Positions 51,016 through 63,322 of a stretch of 64,000 nt of DNA are shown here, piece by piece. The DNA lies in assembly GCA_900754475.1 (NCBI GenBank), contig CAAECY010000078.1:1-64000 (forward strand). Reading direction: 5' to 3'. Within the stretch, counting starts at the first letter, position 1; each line of letters starts with the position of its first letter. This stretch comes from an uncultured Sutterella sp. Its GTDB lineage: Bacteria > Pseudomonadota > Gammaproteobacteria > Burkholderiales > Burkholderiaceae_F. Position numbers and translations under genes: made by a program. The notes beneath the pieces are model-generated. The model had not been told where the DNA came from. It saw nothing but the letters and a program-made list of their open reading frames with translations, and searched no databases.

Positions 51016-52220
51016 TTTGGAACGCATTCCTGCTCGCCATGCGCCAGATTTGGCGCAACCCGATGCGCAGCTTGCTGACGGTGCTGGGCGTCGTGATCGG
51101 GGTGGCTGCCGTGATCACGATGGTGACGGTCGGCAACGGCGCTTCGGACGCCATCCGAACGCAGATCGAGTCCTTCGGCAACAACCAGATCATGCTGCGT
51201 CCGGGGATGCGTCTCGGGCCGGGTCAGAAGGTGGGCGCCCCCGACTTCAAGGTCGAGGACGCCGAGGCGCTCATGTCGCAGTTGGCGGGGGTCGAAGCGG
51301 TGGCGCCGCAGACCTCGAAGTCGATGACGATCGTGGCGAACGGCCGCAACTGGTCGACGAGCGTCGTCGGCACGGACAACCACTACTTTTCGATCGACAA
51401 CCGCGAGCTCGAGGCGGGGCGCTACTTCGAAGAGGCCGAAGAGCGTTCGGGGGCGGCCGTCTGCGTGATCGGCGGCACGATCCGTCGCGAACTCTTCGGC
51501 GCGAACGCCGACGTCGTGGGCGAAAACCTGAGAACGGGGGGCTTTTCCTGCCGCATCGTGGGGCTTTTGAAGACCAAAGGCACGGCGGCGATGGGGGGCG
51601 ACCAGGACGACCTCGTCGTGATGCCGCTTAAAACCGTGCAACGGCGTCTCCTCGGCGAATCGCGCGTTTCCGCGCTCATGATCCGCATGAACGCCGAATC
51701 GGACCGCGAGCGCCTGAAGAGCGCCATCCGCGACCTCATGCGCGAACGGCGGTCGCTCTCCGTCGGGGACGACGACAACTTCACGATCATGGACACCGCG
51801 GAAATCGCGGCGAAGGTCGCTTCGACGACCCAGATCATGACGACGCTTCTTGCGGCCGTGGCGGCGGTCAGCCTGCTTGTGGGCGGCATCGGCATCATGA
51901 ACATCATGCTTGTCTCGGTGACGGAGCGTACGCGCGAGATCGGCATTCGCCTTGCCATCGGCGCGCTCGGTCGCGAAGTGCTGATGCAGTTCCTGATCGA
52001 AGCGCTCATGCTCGGGTGCTTGGGCGGCTTGATCGGCGTGTTGCTTGCCTTCGGGGCGTCGCAGGGCCTTGCCGTACTCATGAACGTGCCCTTCATGTTC
52101 GATCCGGGCATCAACATCCTCGCCTTCACGGTCTCGGCCGCTACGGGCGTGGTGTTCGGGTTCTTCCCGGCGCGGCGCGCGGCGAAGCTCGACCCGATCG
52201 AAGCCGTTCGGCACGAATAA
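51012..52220 (+). CDS. macB: MacB-type ABC transporter permease
   Basis: This 402-residue permease has an N-terminal transmembrane segment (about 18-42, LTVLGVVIGVAAVITMVTVG), a large periplasmic domain (about 45-270) and three C-terminal segments (about 275-395). Family motifs are MRSLLTVLGVVIGVAAVI, VGGIGIMNIMLVSVTERTREIG and PARRAAKLDPIEAVRHE at the C-terminus. It completes the tripartite exporter; a strong bidirectional terminator follows. Confidence 0.94.
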   Translation: MIWNAFLLAMRQIWRNPMRSLLTVLGVVIGVAAVITMVTVGNGASDAIRTQIESFGNNQIMLRPGMRLGPGQKVGAPDFKVEDAEALMSQLAGVEAVAPQTSKSMTIVANGRNWSTSVVGTDNHYFSIDNRELEAGRYFEEAEERSGAAVCVIGGTIRRELFGANADVVGENLRTGGFSCRIVGLLKTKGTAAMGGDQDDLVVMPLKTVQRRLLGESRVSALMIRMNAESDRERLKSAIRDLMRERRSLSVGDDDNFTIMDTAEIAAKVASTTQIMTTLLAAVAAVSLLVGGIGIMNIMLVSVTERTREIGIRLAIGALGREVLMQFLIEALMLGCLGGLIGVLLAFGASQGLAVLMNVPFMFDPGINILAFTVSAATGVVFGFFPARRAAKLDPIEAVRHE

Positions 52221-52240
52221 TCCCGCACGATCGGGAAAAA

Positions 52241-52276
52241 CAAAAAGGCCCGGCGCTTCGGCGTCGGGCCTTTTTG
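52241..52276. terminator. bidirectional terminator between macB and ssb
   Basis: CAAAAAGGCCCGGCGC-TTCG-GCGTCGGGCCTTTTTG is a 16 bp stem with one G-T pair and a TTCG loop. T-runs occur on both strands for the converging genes. Confidence 0.92.
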
Positions 52277-52326
52277 TCAGCGGTTCGCGCGGCCGCCCGA
52301 GGGGCGGCCGGAACGCGTCGGAAGCA

Positions 52327-52839
52327 TCAGAACGGAACGTCTTCGCCGATGTCGTCGATGGGCGAGGACGTGGCGCTCGAGGCGGGCTGAGCGGCGGGAG
52401 CGGGCTGGGGGCGCGCGGCCGGAGCCTGGGGACGAGCGGCCGGGGTCGGACGCGGACCCGTGTCGAAGTCGCCGCCGCCCATCGGGGCGTCGCCGTACGA
52501 CTGGCTGCGACCGCCGAGGAGCTGGAGCACGTCGCCCACGATTTCGGTCGTGTAGCGGTCCTGACCCTGCTGGTCGGTCCACTTGCGCGTGCGCAGACGG
52601 CCTTCGATGTAGGCGGGGCTGCCCTTGTGGAGGTAGTCCTTGGCGATTTCGGCCGTGCGGCCGAAGAGAACAACGCGGTGCCATTCCGTTTCGGAAACCG
52701 GCTGGCCTTCGGCGTTGCGATAGCGACGCGTGGTCGCGAGCGAAAGCGTGGCGATGGCGCGGTTGCCGTCCGCGGTGTAGCGGACATCGGGGTCGGCACC
52801 GAGGTTGCCGAGAAGAATGACCTTGTTGACGGAAGCCAT
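52327..52839 (-). CDS. ssb: single-stranded DNA-binding protein
   Basis: This 170-residue SSB protects single-stranded DNA and recruits repair and replication proteins. The N-terminal OB-fold (about 1-110) has [18 protein letters not shown] and [21 protein letters not shown] Pro/Ala/Gln/Arg linker (about 125-160) leads to the acidic C-terminal tip DDIGEDVPF, the partner-binding peptide in variant form. It follows the MFS gene on the minus strand and is near uvrA, the usual arrangement. Confidence 0.97.
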   Translation of the reverse strand: MASVNKVILLGNLGADPDVRYTADGNRAIATLSLATTRRYRNAEGQPVSETEWHRVVLFGRTAEIAKDYLHKGSPAYIEGRLRTRKWTDQQGQDRYTTEIVGDVLQLLGGRSQSYGDAPMGGGDFDTGPRPTPAARPQAPAARPQPAPAAQPASSATSSPIDDIGEDVPF

Positions 52840-52871
52840 GATTCAAATCCCAAAAATAGAGTTACGTACAC

Positions 52872-54101
52872 TTAAACAGTTAAGGCTTCGCCCGCCCGGT
52901 GCGTTTTGGAGGCCGGTTCGCTCAGACCTCGAGCACTGACGAGCCAGAGGAGCATAGCAAAAGTGGCCAGACCGAATACGGCCTCCGCGGAGAAATGTTG
53001 GCTCACGGCGCCGCCCGCGGCGCCGCCCACAAAGAGACCGATGTTCTGCGTGGTGTTGTAGATGCCGAGCGCAAGGCCTTTGTCCGCCTTGGGCGCGGCG
53101 CGCGAGATCATCCCGGGAAGGGTCGCTTCGAGAATGTTGAAGCACGCGAAAAAGAGCGCGAGCAGGAAGGCGATTTCCCAAACGGAGTGCATGAGGAAGA
53201 TCATGAGCGCGAAGACGACGCCCATGAGGACGATCGTGCGACGAACGAGCACCGTCACCTTGCGGTTGCGCTCCGCCCAGCCGATGGGCTTCATCATCGC
53301 GGCAAAGCCGACGAGCACCGCGGGAAGGTAGATGTACCAGTGGTGCAGGACCGGAAGGCCCATCGACTCGAGTCGCGTCGGCACGACGACGAAGACCGCC
53401 GTCAGCACCGCGTGCAAAACGAAAATGCCGATGTTGAGGCGCAGGAGTTGAGGCTCGAAAAGGACCTTCTGCCAAGGCTGATGTTCGCCCGCCTCGGCTT
53501 CGGCGGACTTCGGGGCGGGCGGAACGACGAATTTGACGACGAGCACCGCGAGAAGCGCCAGCACGCCCGTCATCGCAAAGAGCCCCGAAACGCCGACGAG
53601 TTCCGTAAGGGGAGGCGCGATCACGAGCGAGAGCGCGAACGTGAGCCCGATCGAGGCGCCGACGAAGGCCATCGCCTTCGTGATCACGCGCTCGCGTACG
53701 GAATCCGAAATGAAGGCCGTGACGGCTGCGGAAATGGCGCCCGCGCCCTGAAGGGCGCGACCGAGCATGACGGTCCAAATCGTGTCGCCCGCGGCGGCGA
53801 GAAAGCTCCCCGCGGCAAAGATAAGCAGACCCGCGATGATGACGGGCGTGCGCCCGTAGCGGTCCGACGCGACGCCGAAGGGAATCTGAAGGATCCCCTG
53901 CGTGAGACCGTAGATCCCGAGCGTGAGCCCGACGAGGAATTCGCTTTCGCCGCCCGGCAAGTGCCGCGCATATACCGCAAACACGGGAAGAATGACAAAA
54001 AGCCCGAGCATGCGCAGCGCGAAAATGCTTGCGAGCGAGAGACTCGATTTCTTCTCTTGAGACGTCATGCGGGCGTCGGCGGGAGTGGGGGAGTGACCCA
54101 T
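52872..54101 (-). CDS. MFS transporter (YajR-like)
   Basis: This 409-residue protein has 12 predicted membrane segments. Typical MFS motif A occurs as [14 protein letters not shown] in the first half. The N-terminal region [21 protein letters not shown] is close to YajR-type transporters, but the extra C-terminal YAM domain is absent. Substrate unknown; drug efflux is possible. I chose the ATG at 54101 with AAGGAG upstream; an open frame continues into the uvrA region but is not coding. It is 32 bp upstream of ssb and divergent from uvrA, conserved in Burkholderiales. Confidence 0.9.
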   Translation of the reverse strand: MGHSPTPADARMTSQEKKSSLSLASIFALRMLGLFVILPVFAVYARHLPGGESEFLVGLTLGIYGLTQGILQIPFGVASDRYGRTPVIIAGLLIFAAGSFLAAAGDTIWTVMLGRALQGAGAISAAVTAFISDSVRERVITKAMAFVGASIGLTFALSLVIAPPLTELVGVSGLFAMTGVLALLAVLVVKFVVPPAPKSAEAEAGEHQPWQKVLFEPQLLRLNIGIFVLHAVLTAVFVVVPTRLESMGLPVLHHWYIYLPAVLVGFAAMMKPIGWAERNRKVTVLVRRTIVLMGVVFALMIFLMHSVWEIAFLLALFFACFNILEATLPGMISRAAPKADKGLALGIYNTTQNIGLFVGGAAGGAVSQHFSAEAVFGLATFAMLLWLVSARGLSEPASKTHRAGEALTV

Positions 54102-54297
54102 GGAGGACTCCTTGTTGATTTTTTTGTTCGGGTGTCGAGAGCGACGGAGTGTTCGGGCCCCGGGCGGTCGCGCAAACGCGCAAGTCGTGCGATAAACGGC
54201 TCGGGAAGCGCTCTCGGTACAATGTCGGGGCAGTCTAGCGGGCAATTTTGGCCCGGAGCTTAACTCCCGCCGCGCGGGAAAAACGGGGTGGCAGGCC
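54102..54297. promoter_or_regulatory. divergent MFS/uvrA control region
   Basis: This 196 nt region has no gene. A TACAAT at 54218-54223 may be the uvrA -10, without a good -35. I saw no CTGT-N8-ACAG LexA box. Confidence 0.35.
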
Positions 54298-57104
<2,807 letters not shown>

Positions 57105-57108
<4 letters not shown>

Positions 57109-58064
57109 GCGGGGCGATGCGCAGTGAAGGACGCCCGACGAGCGTCCTCGTGACGGGTGCGAACGGTCGTCTGGGTTCGGCCGCCGTCGAGCGCCTGCGC
57201 GCGGCGGGGTTTCTCGTTCACGCCCGCACGCGCTCGGAACTCGACATTGCGGACGCCGAGGCGGTGCGGGAGACGGTCTCCGCTCTGCGCCCCGACGTCA
57301 TCGTGAATGCGGCCGCCTATACGAACGTCGCACGAGCGCCGTCGGAGCCCGAGGCGCTGAGACGGGCGAACGTCGAGGGGCCGGCGGTGCTTGCCGCCTG
57401 TGCGGCGCGCTTTGACGCGCGGCTCGTGCATTTTTCAACGGATTACGTCTTTTCCGGGGGCGGCCTCAAGTCCCATCGCGAGAGCGACCCCCGACGCCCC
57501 GCGGGCGCGTACGGCCGAAGCAAGGCGCTCGGCGAAGCGCGCATCGAGCGCTCGGGCGCGCGTTACTGGATCGTTCGCATCGGTTGGCTTCACGGTGCGG
57601 GAAACGACTTCGTCGTTCGGGTGCTCGATCAGGCGCTTGCCGGGAAAGAGATCGTCATGCGGCGCAATCAGTGGGGGCGGCCCACCTCGTACGATGCGGC
57701 CGCGCGCCTCTCTGCAGCGCTTTGCGGGCATCCCGAGGTCGCGGGAGGGGGAAGCGCCGTCTTTCACTTCGGACAGGCGGGCGCCTGCGTGAGCCGCTTC
57801 GGCTGGGCGCAGTTCGTGCTTCGTTGTGCGGCTGAAATCGCGCCCGATCGGGCGGATGTTTTCCTTAATGCCGCGCGAAGAATGCGGGGCGTGACGCTTT
57901 TCGACCCGGAGCGGCCGGAAAATTGCCGGCTTGCGCTGCGGGACCTTGAGGCGCGTCTCGGCATCCGTGCGGACGCGCTCTCTCCGAGTTGGCGCGACGA
58001 CGTGAGCGCGTCCGTCGCCGCACGACTCGGCGCTCTCGCACGCGGATCGGTCGAGAGCGCCTGA
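57105..58064 (+). CDS. RmlD-like dTDP-4-dehydrorhamnose reductase family protein
   Basis: This 319-residue short-chain/extended dehydrogenase of the RmlD substrate-binding family has NAD(P)-binding VTGANGRLGSAAVERL, NAAAYTNVA, FSTDYVFSGG and the YGRSKALGE catalytic YxxxK. RmlD makes dTDP-rhamnose, but no rmlA, rmlB or rmlC is adjacent, so another sugar-nucleotide substrate is possible. The GTG at 57105 overlaps the uvrA stop; an in-frame ATG at 57117 is an alternative. The gene converges on galE with only 7 nt between. Confidence 0.85.
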
Positions 58065-58071
58065 GGGTCGG

Positions 58072-59076
58072 TTATTTGCCGAGATTGGACTCGAAATTCC
58101 AGCTGTCGCGGCACATTTCGTCGATGCCGTACTTCGCCTTCCAGCCGAAGAGCTTGAAGGCGAGCGACGGATCGGCCCAGTTCGCGGCGATGTCGCCGTC
58201 GCGACGGGGAGCGAATTCGTAGGGGACGGGCTTCCCGGAGGCGCGCTCGAAGGCGTGCACGATGTCGAGCACGCTGTAGCCGCGGCCGCAGCCGAGGTTG
58301 ACCGCGATCCAGCCCGTATGCTCCGCCGCGTAGGGCAGCGCGGCGGCATGCCCTTCGGCAAGGTCCATCACGTGGATGAAGTCGCGCACGCCCGTGCCGT
58401 CGGGCGTGTCGTAGTCGTTGCCGAAAATGCGCAGGGCGGACAGACGCCCGTTCGCCACGCGCGCCACGTACGGGAGGAGATTGTTCGGAATCCCGTTGGG
58501 ATCTTCGCCGATGAGGCCCGAGGGGTGCGCGCCGATCGGGTTGAAGTAGCGCAGGCACACGACGCTCAGATCCGGGTAGGCGCGGCACGCGTCCGCGAGC
58601 ATGGCTTCGATGTGCAGCTTCGTGCGCCCGTAGGGGTTCGTCGGTTCGCCGAGCGGCTCGGCTTCGGTAAGCGGCAGGTGCTGCGGCGTCCCGTAGACGG
58701 TGGAGGACGAGCTGAAGATCAAACGCTTGACGCCCGTCGCGCGCATGGCTTCGAGGAGTCGCAGGCTGCCCGTCACGTTGTTGTCGTAGTACTCGAGCGG
58801 CTTTGCCACCGATTCGCCCACGGCCTTGAGACCGGCGAAGTGAATCACGGTATCGATCTTTTCGTCGCGCAGGGTGCGTTCCATGGCGTCGCGGTCGCGG
58901 ATGTCGCCTTCCACGAAGACCGGCGCCCGACCCGCAATGCGCGTGATGCGCTCCGCCACGGAACGGTCGGCGTTCGAGAGGTTGTCAAAGAGCACGACGT
59001 GGTGCCCGGCTTCGAGAAGAACGACGGCGGTGTGCGAGCCGATGAAGCCCATGCCGCCCGTAAGGAGAATTCGCAT
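58072..59076 (-). CDS. galE: UDP-glucose 4-epimerase
   Basis: GalE interconverts UDP-glucose and UDP-galactose using tightly bound NAD. The 334-residue protein starts MRILLTGGMGFIGSHTAVVLL with the GxxGxxG loop, has catalytic Ser/Thr in FSSSSTVYG and YxxxK in NPYGRTKLHIE, and the GalE stretch VCLRYFNPIGAHPSGLIGEDP. It probably supplies UDP-galactose for LPS or surface polysaccharide. It is divergent from the type Vd autotransporter gene with 120 nt between starts. Confidence 0.95.
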   Translation of the reverse strand: MRILLTGGMGFIGSHTAVVLLEAGHHVVLFDNLSNADRSVAERITRIAGRAPVFVEGDIRDRDAMERTLRDEKIDTVIHFAGLKAVGESVAKPLEYYDNNVTGSLRLLEAMRATGVKRLIFSSSSTVYGTPQHLPLTEAEPLGEPTNPYGRTKLHIEAMLADACRAYPDLSVVCLRYFNPIGAHPSGLIGEDPNGIPNNLLPYVARVANGRLSALRIFGNDYDTPDGTGVRDFIHVMDLAEGHAAALPYAAEHTGWIAVNLGCGRGYSVLDIVHAFERASGKPVPYEFAPRRDGDIAANWADPSLAFKLFGWKAKYGIDEMCRDSWNFESNLGK

Positions 59077-59196
59077 ATCGGGAAAAGCGTTGTCGAAAAT
59101 ATCGTGGGAAAATGGTCGAACAACCGACGCTCCGACAGTCTAGCGGTTTTCGCCGATCGATCGGGCGTCCCCTCAACCGCCCCAACGAGGATCCCC

Positions 59197-61512
59197 GTGT
59201 TTTTCCGACCGTTTTTCGCATCCCGAGCCCCGTCGCCTTCCTCCCGAACGAATGCATGGGGCGGCGCGATTCTTGCGATCGCCGCGGCGCTTGCCGGCGC
59301 TTCGAACGTCGAAGCGGCCACTGCCGACGAGGTTCGAGCGAAATGCCGCGCCGAAGGGCGTCCGTGCGTGGGGCTCGTCCTTTCGGGGGGCGGTGCCCGA
59401 GGGTTCGCTCACGTGGGCGTCCTGAAGGTGCTCGAAGAGTTGGGCGTCAAGATCGACGTCGTGACGGGCACGAGCATGGGCTCCATGATCGGGGGCGCCT
59501 ACGCGGCGGGCTATACGCCGGAGGAAATCGAAGGGATCGTCGTGGGCGTCGACTGGGACAAGATGCTTGCTCCCCGCACGGACCGCGCCAACCTCCCCTG
59601 GCGCGAAAAAGAAAACGACTATCAGGGACTCTCGTCGGGTTCCGTCGAAATCAACGCCCGCGGAGAATTGAAGCTCCCCGAAGCGCTCGTTCCGTCGCAG
59701 GAGCTCTCGCTCTTTCTGACGACCTGGACGGGGCGGGTCGACATGGTGAACGACCTCGCGCGCCTCTCCATTCCGTTTGCGGCGCCGGCGACCGACCTCG
59801 TGCACGGGCGGCGCGTCGTCATGCAAAAGGACTGCACGCTCGGCGAAGCGATGCGCGCGTCGATGTCGGTGCCCGGGGCGTTCGCGCCGCTCGAATACAA
59901 GGGGACGCTCCTCGTCGACGGGGGGCTCGTCGACAATCTGCCCGTCGCGCTGGCGCGCGAAATGGGGGCCGACGTCATCATCGCCGTGAACGTGGGAACG
60001 CCTCTTTCGGGGCGGGACAAGCTCACGAACGTGGTGGGCGTCATGGCGCAGATGGTGAACATCCTGACGGAACAAAACGTTCGGGCTTCGATCGAGTCGC
60101 TGCGCGAGGGCGACATTCTCATTACGCCCGACCTGGAGAGCGAGCACCTCACGAGCGCCGACCTCAAAAAAAGCCGTCAAATCATCGAGATCGGACGGCA
60201 GGCGGCGTTGCAGGCGGCGGAACGTCTCAAAGCCTACGGCGCACCCGAAGCTCAGTATGCGGCCTGGGACGAGCAGCGCCGTCGTCCGATCGTCGAGACG
60301 GCGAATGCGAATCACCACACGCTTTCGGGGATCCGCGTGGACCGACGGACGTCGCTCGATCCGGAGCGCGTCGTCGCCGCGGCCGATTTGCCGCTTTACG
60401 AGCCGCTCTCGCGGGAGCGCATCGAAGAAGGGACGCGCCGCATCTGGTCCGAGGGCTACTATTCGCGCGTCAACTACCGGTTCGAGCCGGGCCCCAACGG
60501 CACCGAAGTGCTGGTCCTCGAGCCCCACGAAAAGCGTGACCGCTATTCCACGATCCGCATCGGCGGGTCGCTCGAAACGGACTTCAACGAGAGTCACAAT
60601 TTCACGGCCGTTTTCTCGCACACGTGGCACCTGCTCAACGACTGGGGCGGCGCTTGGAAAAACGAAGTGCAGCTCGGCGACGAGCAGTACTTCCGGTCGG
60701 AGTTCTACCAGCCGATCGGCACGACGTCGAACTGGTTCGTCATGCCGAGTCTGGAGTATTCGCGCGAGAAGTACGACGTCTACCGCGACGGCAAGGCCAT
60801 GGCGACGGACCGCTCCGCGATGTTCGACGCGCGGGTGCTCGCGGGTTACGAGATCGAACGACTCGGTTACGCGGGCGTGCAGGTCGGGTACCTCGATCAG
60901 CACGAGCGGCGCATCGTGGGGCCGGACTTCGATTCGGAGCAAAGCGAAATCGATACGAATTCGCCGTACGCGGGCGGGGTCTTCTTCATCGACACGCTCG
61001 ACAGCGTGGACTTCCCGACGAAGGGCGTGCGGTTCGGTCTCCAGGGGTATGTGACGGAAGGGGACGACGCCAACGCCGAGTCCGACTACTACTACCTCGG
61101 CGACTTCTGCTGGCCGGTCTCGTGGAACCGTTGGACCGTCACGACGAACCTCCTCGTGGGGCGTTCGACGATGCGCGGCACCTTCCGCCTCGGCGGCGCG
61201 AAAAAGCTGATCGGCGCGGACTACGGTCGATGGGTGGGCTCGCGCATGGAGTACGGACGCTTTACCGTGTCGCGCAACGTGAGCGACTGGACGGGCATGA
61301 GCATTCCGCTCTGGCTCGGCGTCTCGACCGAAGCGGGGCGCGCCTGGAATCCGAAGGACGACGAACGGTTCGAGAGCGGCCGGGACGACTGGCACAAGTC
61401 GGCCTCGATCTTCGCGGGGCTCGACAGCCCGCTCGGCCCCGTCTACCTGATGCTCGGGAAAACCTTCGACGAAGGTACGGCGGTGTACTTCGTCTGGGGC
61501 CATCGCAACTGA
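59197..61512 (+). CDS. patatin-like phospholipase with Omp85 barrel (type Vd autotransporter)
   Basis: This 771-residue protein has a signal peptide (basic N-terminus, hydrophobic AILAIAAALAGAS, cut near VEA), then a patatin lipase domain (about 58-255), a POTRA-like linker (about 330-430) and a C-terminal beta-barrel of the BamA/Omp85 type (about 435-771). The lipase has oxyanion motif GGGARG, nucleophile S93 in GTSMG and catalytic D241 in DGGLVDN. This is the PlpD/FplA architecture of type Vd secretion, where the barrel exposes a phospholipase at the surface. I chose GTG at 59197 because GAGG precedes it and the signal peptide follows; the frame is open further upstream. Confidence 0.9.
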   Translation: MFFRPFFASRAPSPSSRTNAWGGAILAIAAALAGASNVEAATADEVRAKCRAEGRPCVGLVLSGGGARGFAHVGVLKVLEELGVKIDVVTGTSMGSMIGGAYAAGYTPEEIEGIVVGVDWDKMLAPRTDRANLPWREKENDYQGLSSGSVEINARGELKLPEALVPSQELSLFLTTWTGRVDMVNDLARLSIPFAAPATDLVHGRRVVMQKDCTLGEAMRASMSVPGAFAPLEYKGTLLVDGGLVDNLPVALAREMGADVIIAVNVGTPLSGRDKLTNVVGVMAQMVNILTEQNVRASIESLREGDILITPDLESEHLTSADLKKSRQIIEIGRQAALQAAERLKAYGAPEAQYAAWDEQRRRPIVETANANHHTLSGIRVDRRTSLDPERVVAAADLPLYEPLSRERIEEGTRRIWSEGYYSRVNYRFEPGPNGTEVLVLEPHEKRDRYSTIRIGGSLETDFNESHNFTAVFSHTWHLLNDWGGAWKNEVQLGDEQYFRSEFYQPIGTTSNWFVMPSLEYSREKYDVYRDGKAMATDRSAMFDARVLAGYEIERLGYAGVQVGYLDQHERRIVGPDFDSEQSEIDTNSPYAGGVFFIDTLDSVDFPTKGVRFGLQGYVTEGDDANAESDYYYLGDFCWPVSWNRWTVTTNLLVGRSTMRGTFRLGGAKKLIGADYGRWVGSRMEYGRFTVSRNVSDWTGMSIPLWLGVSTEAGRAWNPKDDERFESGRDDWHKSASIFAGLDSPLGPVYLMLGKTFDEGTAVYFVWGHRN

Positions 61513-61528
61513 GGTCCCGAAACGAAAC

Positions 61529-61562
61529 GGGCATGCCCGAGGGGGATTCCCCGGACATGCCC
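61529..61562. terminator. hairpin between the autotransporter and DUF2721 genes
   Basis: GGGCATG and CATGCCC enclose a second stem (GGGG / CCCC). T-runs are weak on both sides; it probably still acts at the convergent gene ends. Confidence 0.5.
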
Positions 61563-61597
61563 CGAGCGCGTGGAAAAAGGGTTTGGGTGTTGTCGAC

Positions 61598-62095
61598 TCA
61601 GTCGGCCTTCGGCGCGGGCGCGTCGGCCGACTCTTCCGCCTTCGGCGCGGGCAGGGGCGGCAGGTGGTCGACGGCAAGCTTCAGCGCGTGAAGCGAAAGG
61701 TTGATTTCCGCCGAGAAAAGAAGCGCGCACGTCACGATGAGCGCGATCGCGCCCACGAGGAAAACCGCTTCGGCCACGAGGAGATCGTAGTCGAGGAAGG
61801 CGCTCGCCACGCTCGTGACGACGAGGAGAGCCGAACAGACGGCCGAAAGACCCACGCAGAGCATGCCGCGGCGCAGGAGCGAGGCGCGCAGAAAGATGAG
61901 GTCGATTTCCGCATCGATGTCGGGCTCGAGGTGGCGGGAGGCGGACTCGCGCTTGGCCATCAGCTGTCGGATGCGGTTCGTGGCGTGGTTGTAGCGCCCC
62001 GTCATGCAGATCATCAGAAGGCCGACCCCGGAAATCAGGGTGATCGGCGTGATGGCGGTCGCGAGCGCCTGGTTGAATTCGGTGATGCCGATCAT
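61598..62095 (-). CDS. DUF2721 membrane protein, copy 1
   Basis: This 165-residue protein has an N-terminal hydrophobic segment (about 10-32, ATAITPITLISGVGLLMICM), the family motif GRYNHATNRIRQLMAK and two more membrane segments in the C-terminal half. The last 25 residues are an Ala/Pro/Glu tail. Its function is unknown. Start at 62095 follows GGAG and overlaps the stop of copy 2 (ATGA). It is clearly a paralogue of the adjacent gene. Confidence 0.88.
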   Translation of the reverse strand: MIGITEFNQALATAITPITLISGVGLLMICMTGRYNHATNRIRQLMAKRESASRHLEPDIDAEIDLIFLRASLLRRGMLCVGLSAVCSALLVVTSVASAFLDYDLLVAEAVFLVGAIALIVTCALLFSAEINLSLHALKLAVDHLPPLPAPKAEESADAPAPKAD

Positions 62096-62580
62096 GCCTG
62101 CTTCTCCTCGGTGTGCGACGCGGCTTCGTTTCGGTCGCGGTTTTGCTCGTGGAGGTGCTCGACCGCGAGGCCGAGCGCATGAAGCGAGAGCCCGATTTCC
62201 ATGCAGAAAAACGCCGTGGATACGACGATGAGACCGAGAGCGAGCACGAGCCAAATCGCGGAAATCGTCACGAAGTTGGTCGAGCTGAAGTTCGAAAGGA
62301 CGTTCGTCGCCACAAGGAGCCCCGAGCAGACCGCCGAGAGCGACAGGCAGAGCATCGCCTTTCGAAGGTACGAGGCGCGGCGGAAAATCAGATGAATTTC
62401 CTTGTCGAGCGCGGGCTCGACGAAGGAGCCCCCGTCTTCGCGCTTTTTGATGAGCTGACGGATGCGGTCCGTCGAGTGGTTGTAGCGGTTCGTCATGCAG
62501 AGCATCATGAGGCCGACACCCGAAATCAGGGTGATCGGCGTGAGCGCATTGACGAGCATGTTCTGAAATTGTTCGAACAC
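62092..62580 (-). CDS. DUF2721 membrane protein, copy 2
   Basis: This 162-residue paralogue shares PITLISGVGL-MMLCMTNRYNHSTDRIRQL with copy 1, as well as the EIHLIFRRASYLRKAMLC block. I chose the GTG at 62580 because GGAG lies 7 nt upstream and it aligns with the start of copy 1; an ATG at 62559 is an alternative. The C-terminus (HEQNRDRNEAASHTEEKQA) is charged. The two genes are coupled by ATGA and probably form a hetero-oligomer or arose by recent duplication. Confidence 0.87.
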   Translation of the reverse strand: MFEQFQNMLVNALTPITLISGVGLMMLCMTNRYNHSTDRIRQLIKKREDGGSFVEPALDKEIHLIFRRASYLRKAMLCLSLSAVCSGLLVATNVLSNFSSTNFVTISAIWLVLALGLIVVSTAFFCMEIGLSLHALGLAVEHLHEQNRDRNEAASHTEEKQA

Positions 62581-62639
62581 GGATGTCTCCGGCGTACGAG
62601 AGGCTGAAGGTTTGAGAAAGGTGTCGTCGAATCGGGAGG

Positions 62640-63176
62640 TCAGGCTTCGGCGGGAGTCGCTCCGGCGCTTTCCGCGGGCGCGGGATCGGGGATGCGGGCG
62701 AAGGTTTCGACGCGCGGATTCACGATGCGTCGATAGTCTTCGGTGCGGATGATGATCGAGCGGTCGAGGTGCCCGGCATTGAAGGCGATCTCTTCGTAGC
62801 GACCGAAAAGCGCGCGGTCGACGACGAGCTCGAGCTCGGGGTGCAGGCTGACGGGCGGAATGGCGCCGAAGACGCATCCCGTCAGTTCGCGCACTTCGTC
62901 GGGACTCGCAAGCGACGCGCGTCGCCCGCCGATCGCACGGGCGAGCTCCGAAAGATCGGCCTGCATGTCGGCGGGCAAAACCGCCAGGACGTGTTTTTTG
63001 ACGCCGTTGCCTTTGATCGTGCAGCAAAGCGCCTTGGCGCCCTGACCGAGTTCGGTGCCGCGGATGTCCGCCACCGACTGGCTCGACTTGCCGCCCGCGG
63101 CGTGATGAAGGACGCGGTAGTCGGCGTTGCCCGCATCGAACAGGGCGCAGAGTTGCTCGAGAACGTTTTCGACCAT
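62640..63176 (-). CDS. YbaK/ProX-family aminoacyl-tRNA deacylase
   Basis: This 178-residue protein has the YbaK/EbsC fold that clears mischarged tRNAs in trans. Visible motifs are KALCCTIKGNGVKKHVLAVLPAD, the catalytic Lys region, and the glycine-rich GCVFGAIPPVSLHPELELVVD. FNAGHLDRSIIIRTEDYRRI near the end is also typical. Specificity (Cys-tRNA-Pro, Ala-tRNA-Pro or others) cannot be assigned. The ATG at 63176 is preceded by GAGGA. It is upstream of the DUF2721 pair by 59 nt and divergent from ruvX. Confidence 0.87.
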   Translation of the reverse strand: MVENVLEQLCALFDAGNADYRVLHHAAGGKSSQSVADIRGTELGQGAKALCCTIKGNGVKKHVLAVLPADMQADLSELARAIGGRRASLASPDEVRELTGCVFGAIPPVSLHPELELVVDRALFGRYEEIAFNAGHLDRSIIIRTEDYRRIVNPRVETFARIPDPAPAESAGATPAEA

Positions 63177-63322
63177 GTGATCCTCGCAAATAGGGGAAAC
63201 GGAGGTCTGCGAAAAGAGGCCTTCCCAAACCGCGATAGAATACGCCAACCCGCTGGAGGGCGGGGCTTTCGGGCCCCTGGGCCTTCCCTAAGTCTTCTAC
63301 TCTTTTATTTGTTTGGCTCGGT

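Noticed and set aside
50320..52220. Frameshifted macB
   Set aside because: The ATPase and permease each have normal starts and ends and overlap by ATGA, so they are two genes by design rather than one broken gene.
54102..54297. LexA box for uvrA or the neighbouring ssb
   Set aside because: No CTGT-N8-ACAG or close variant was seen by eye.
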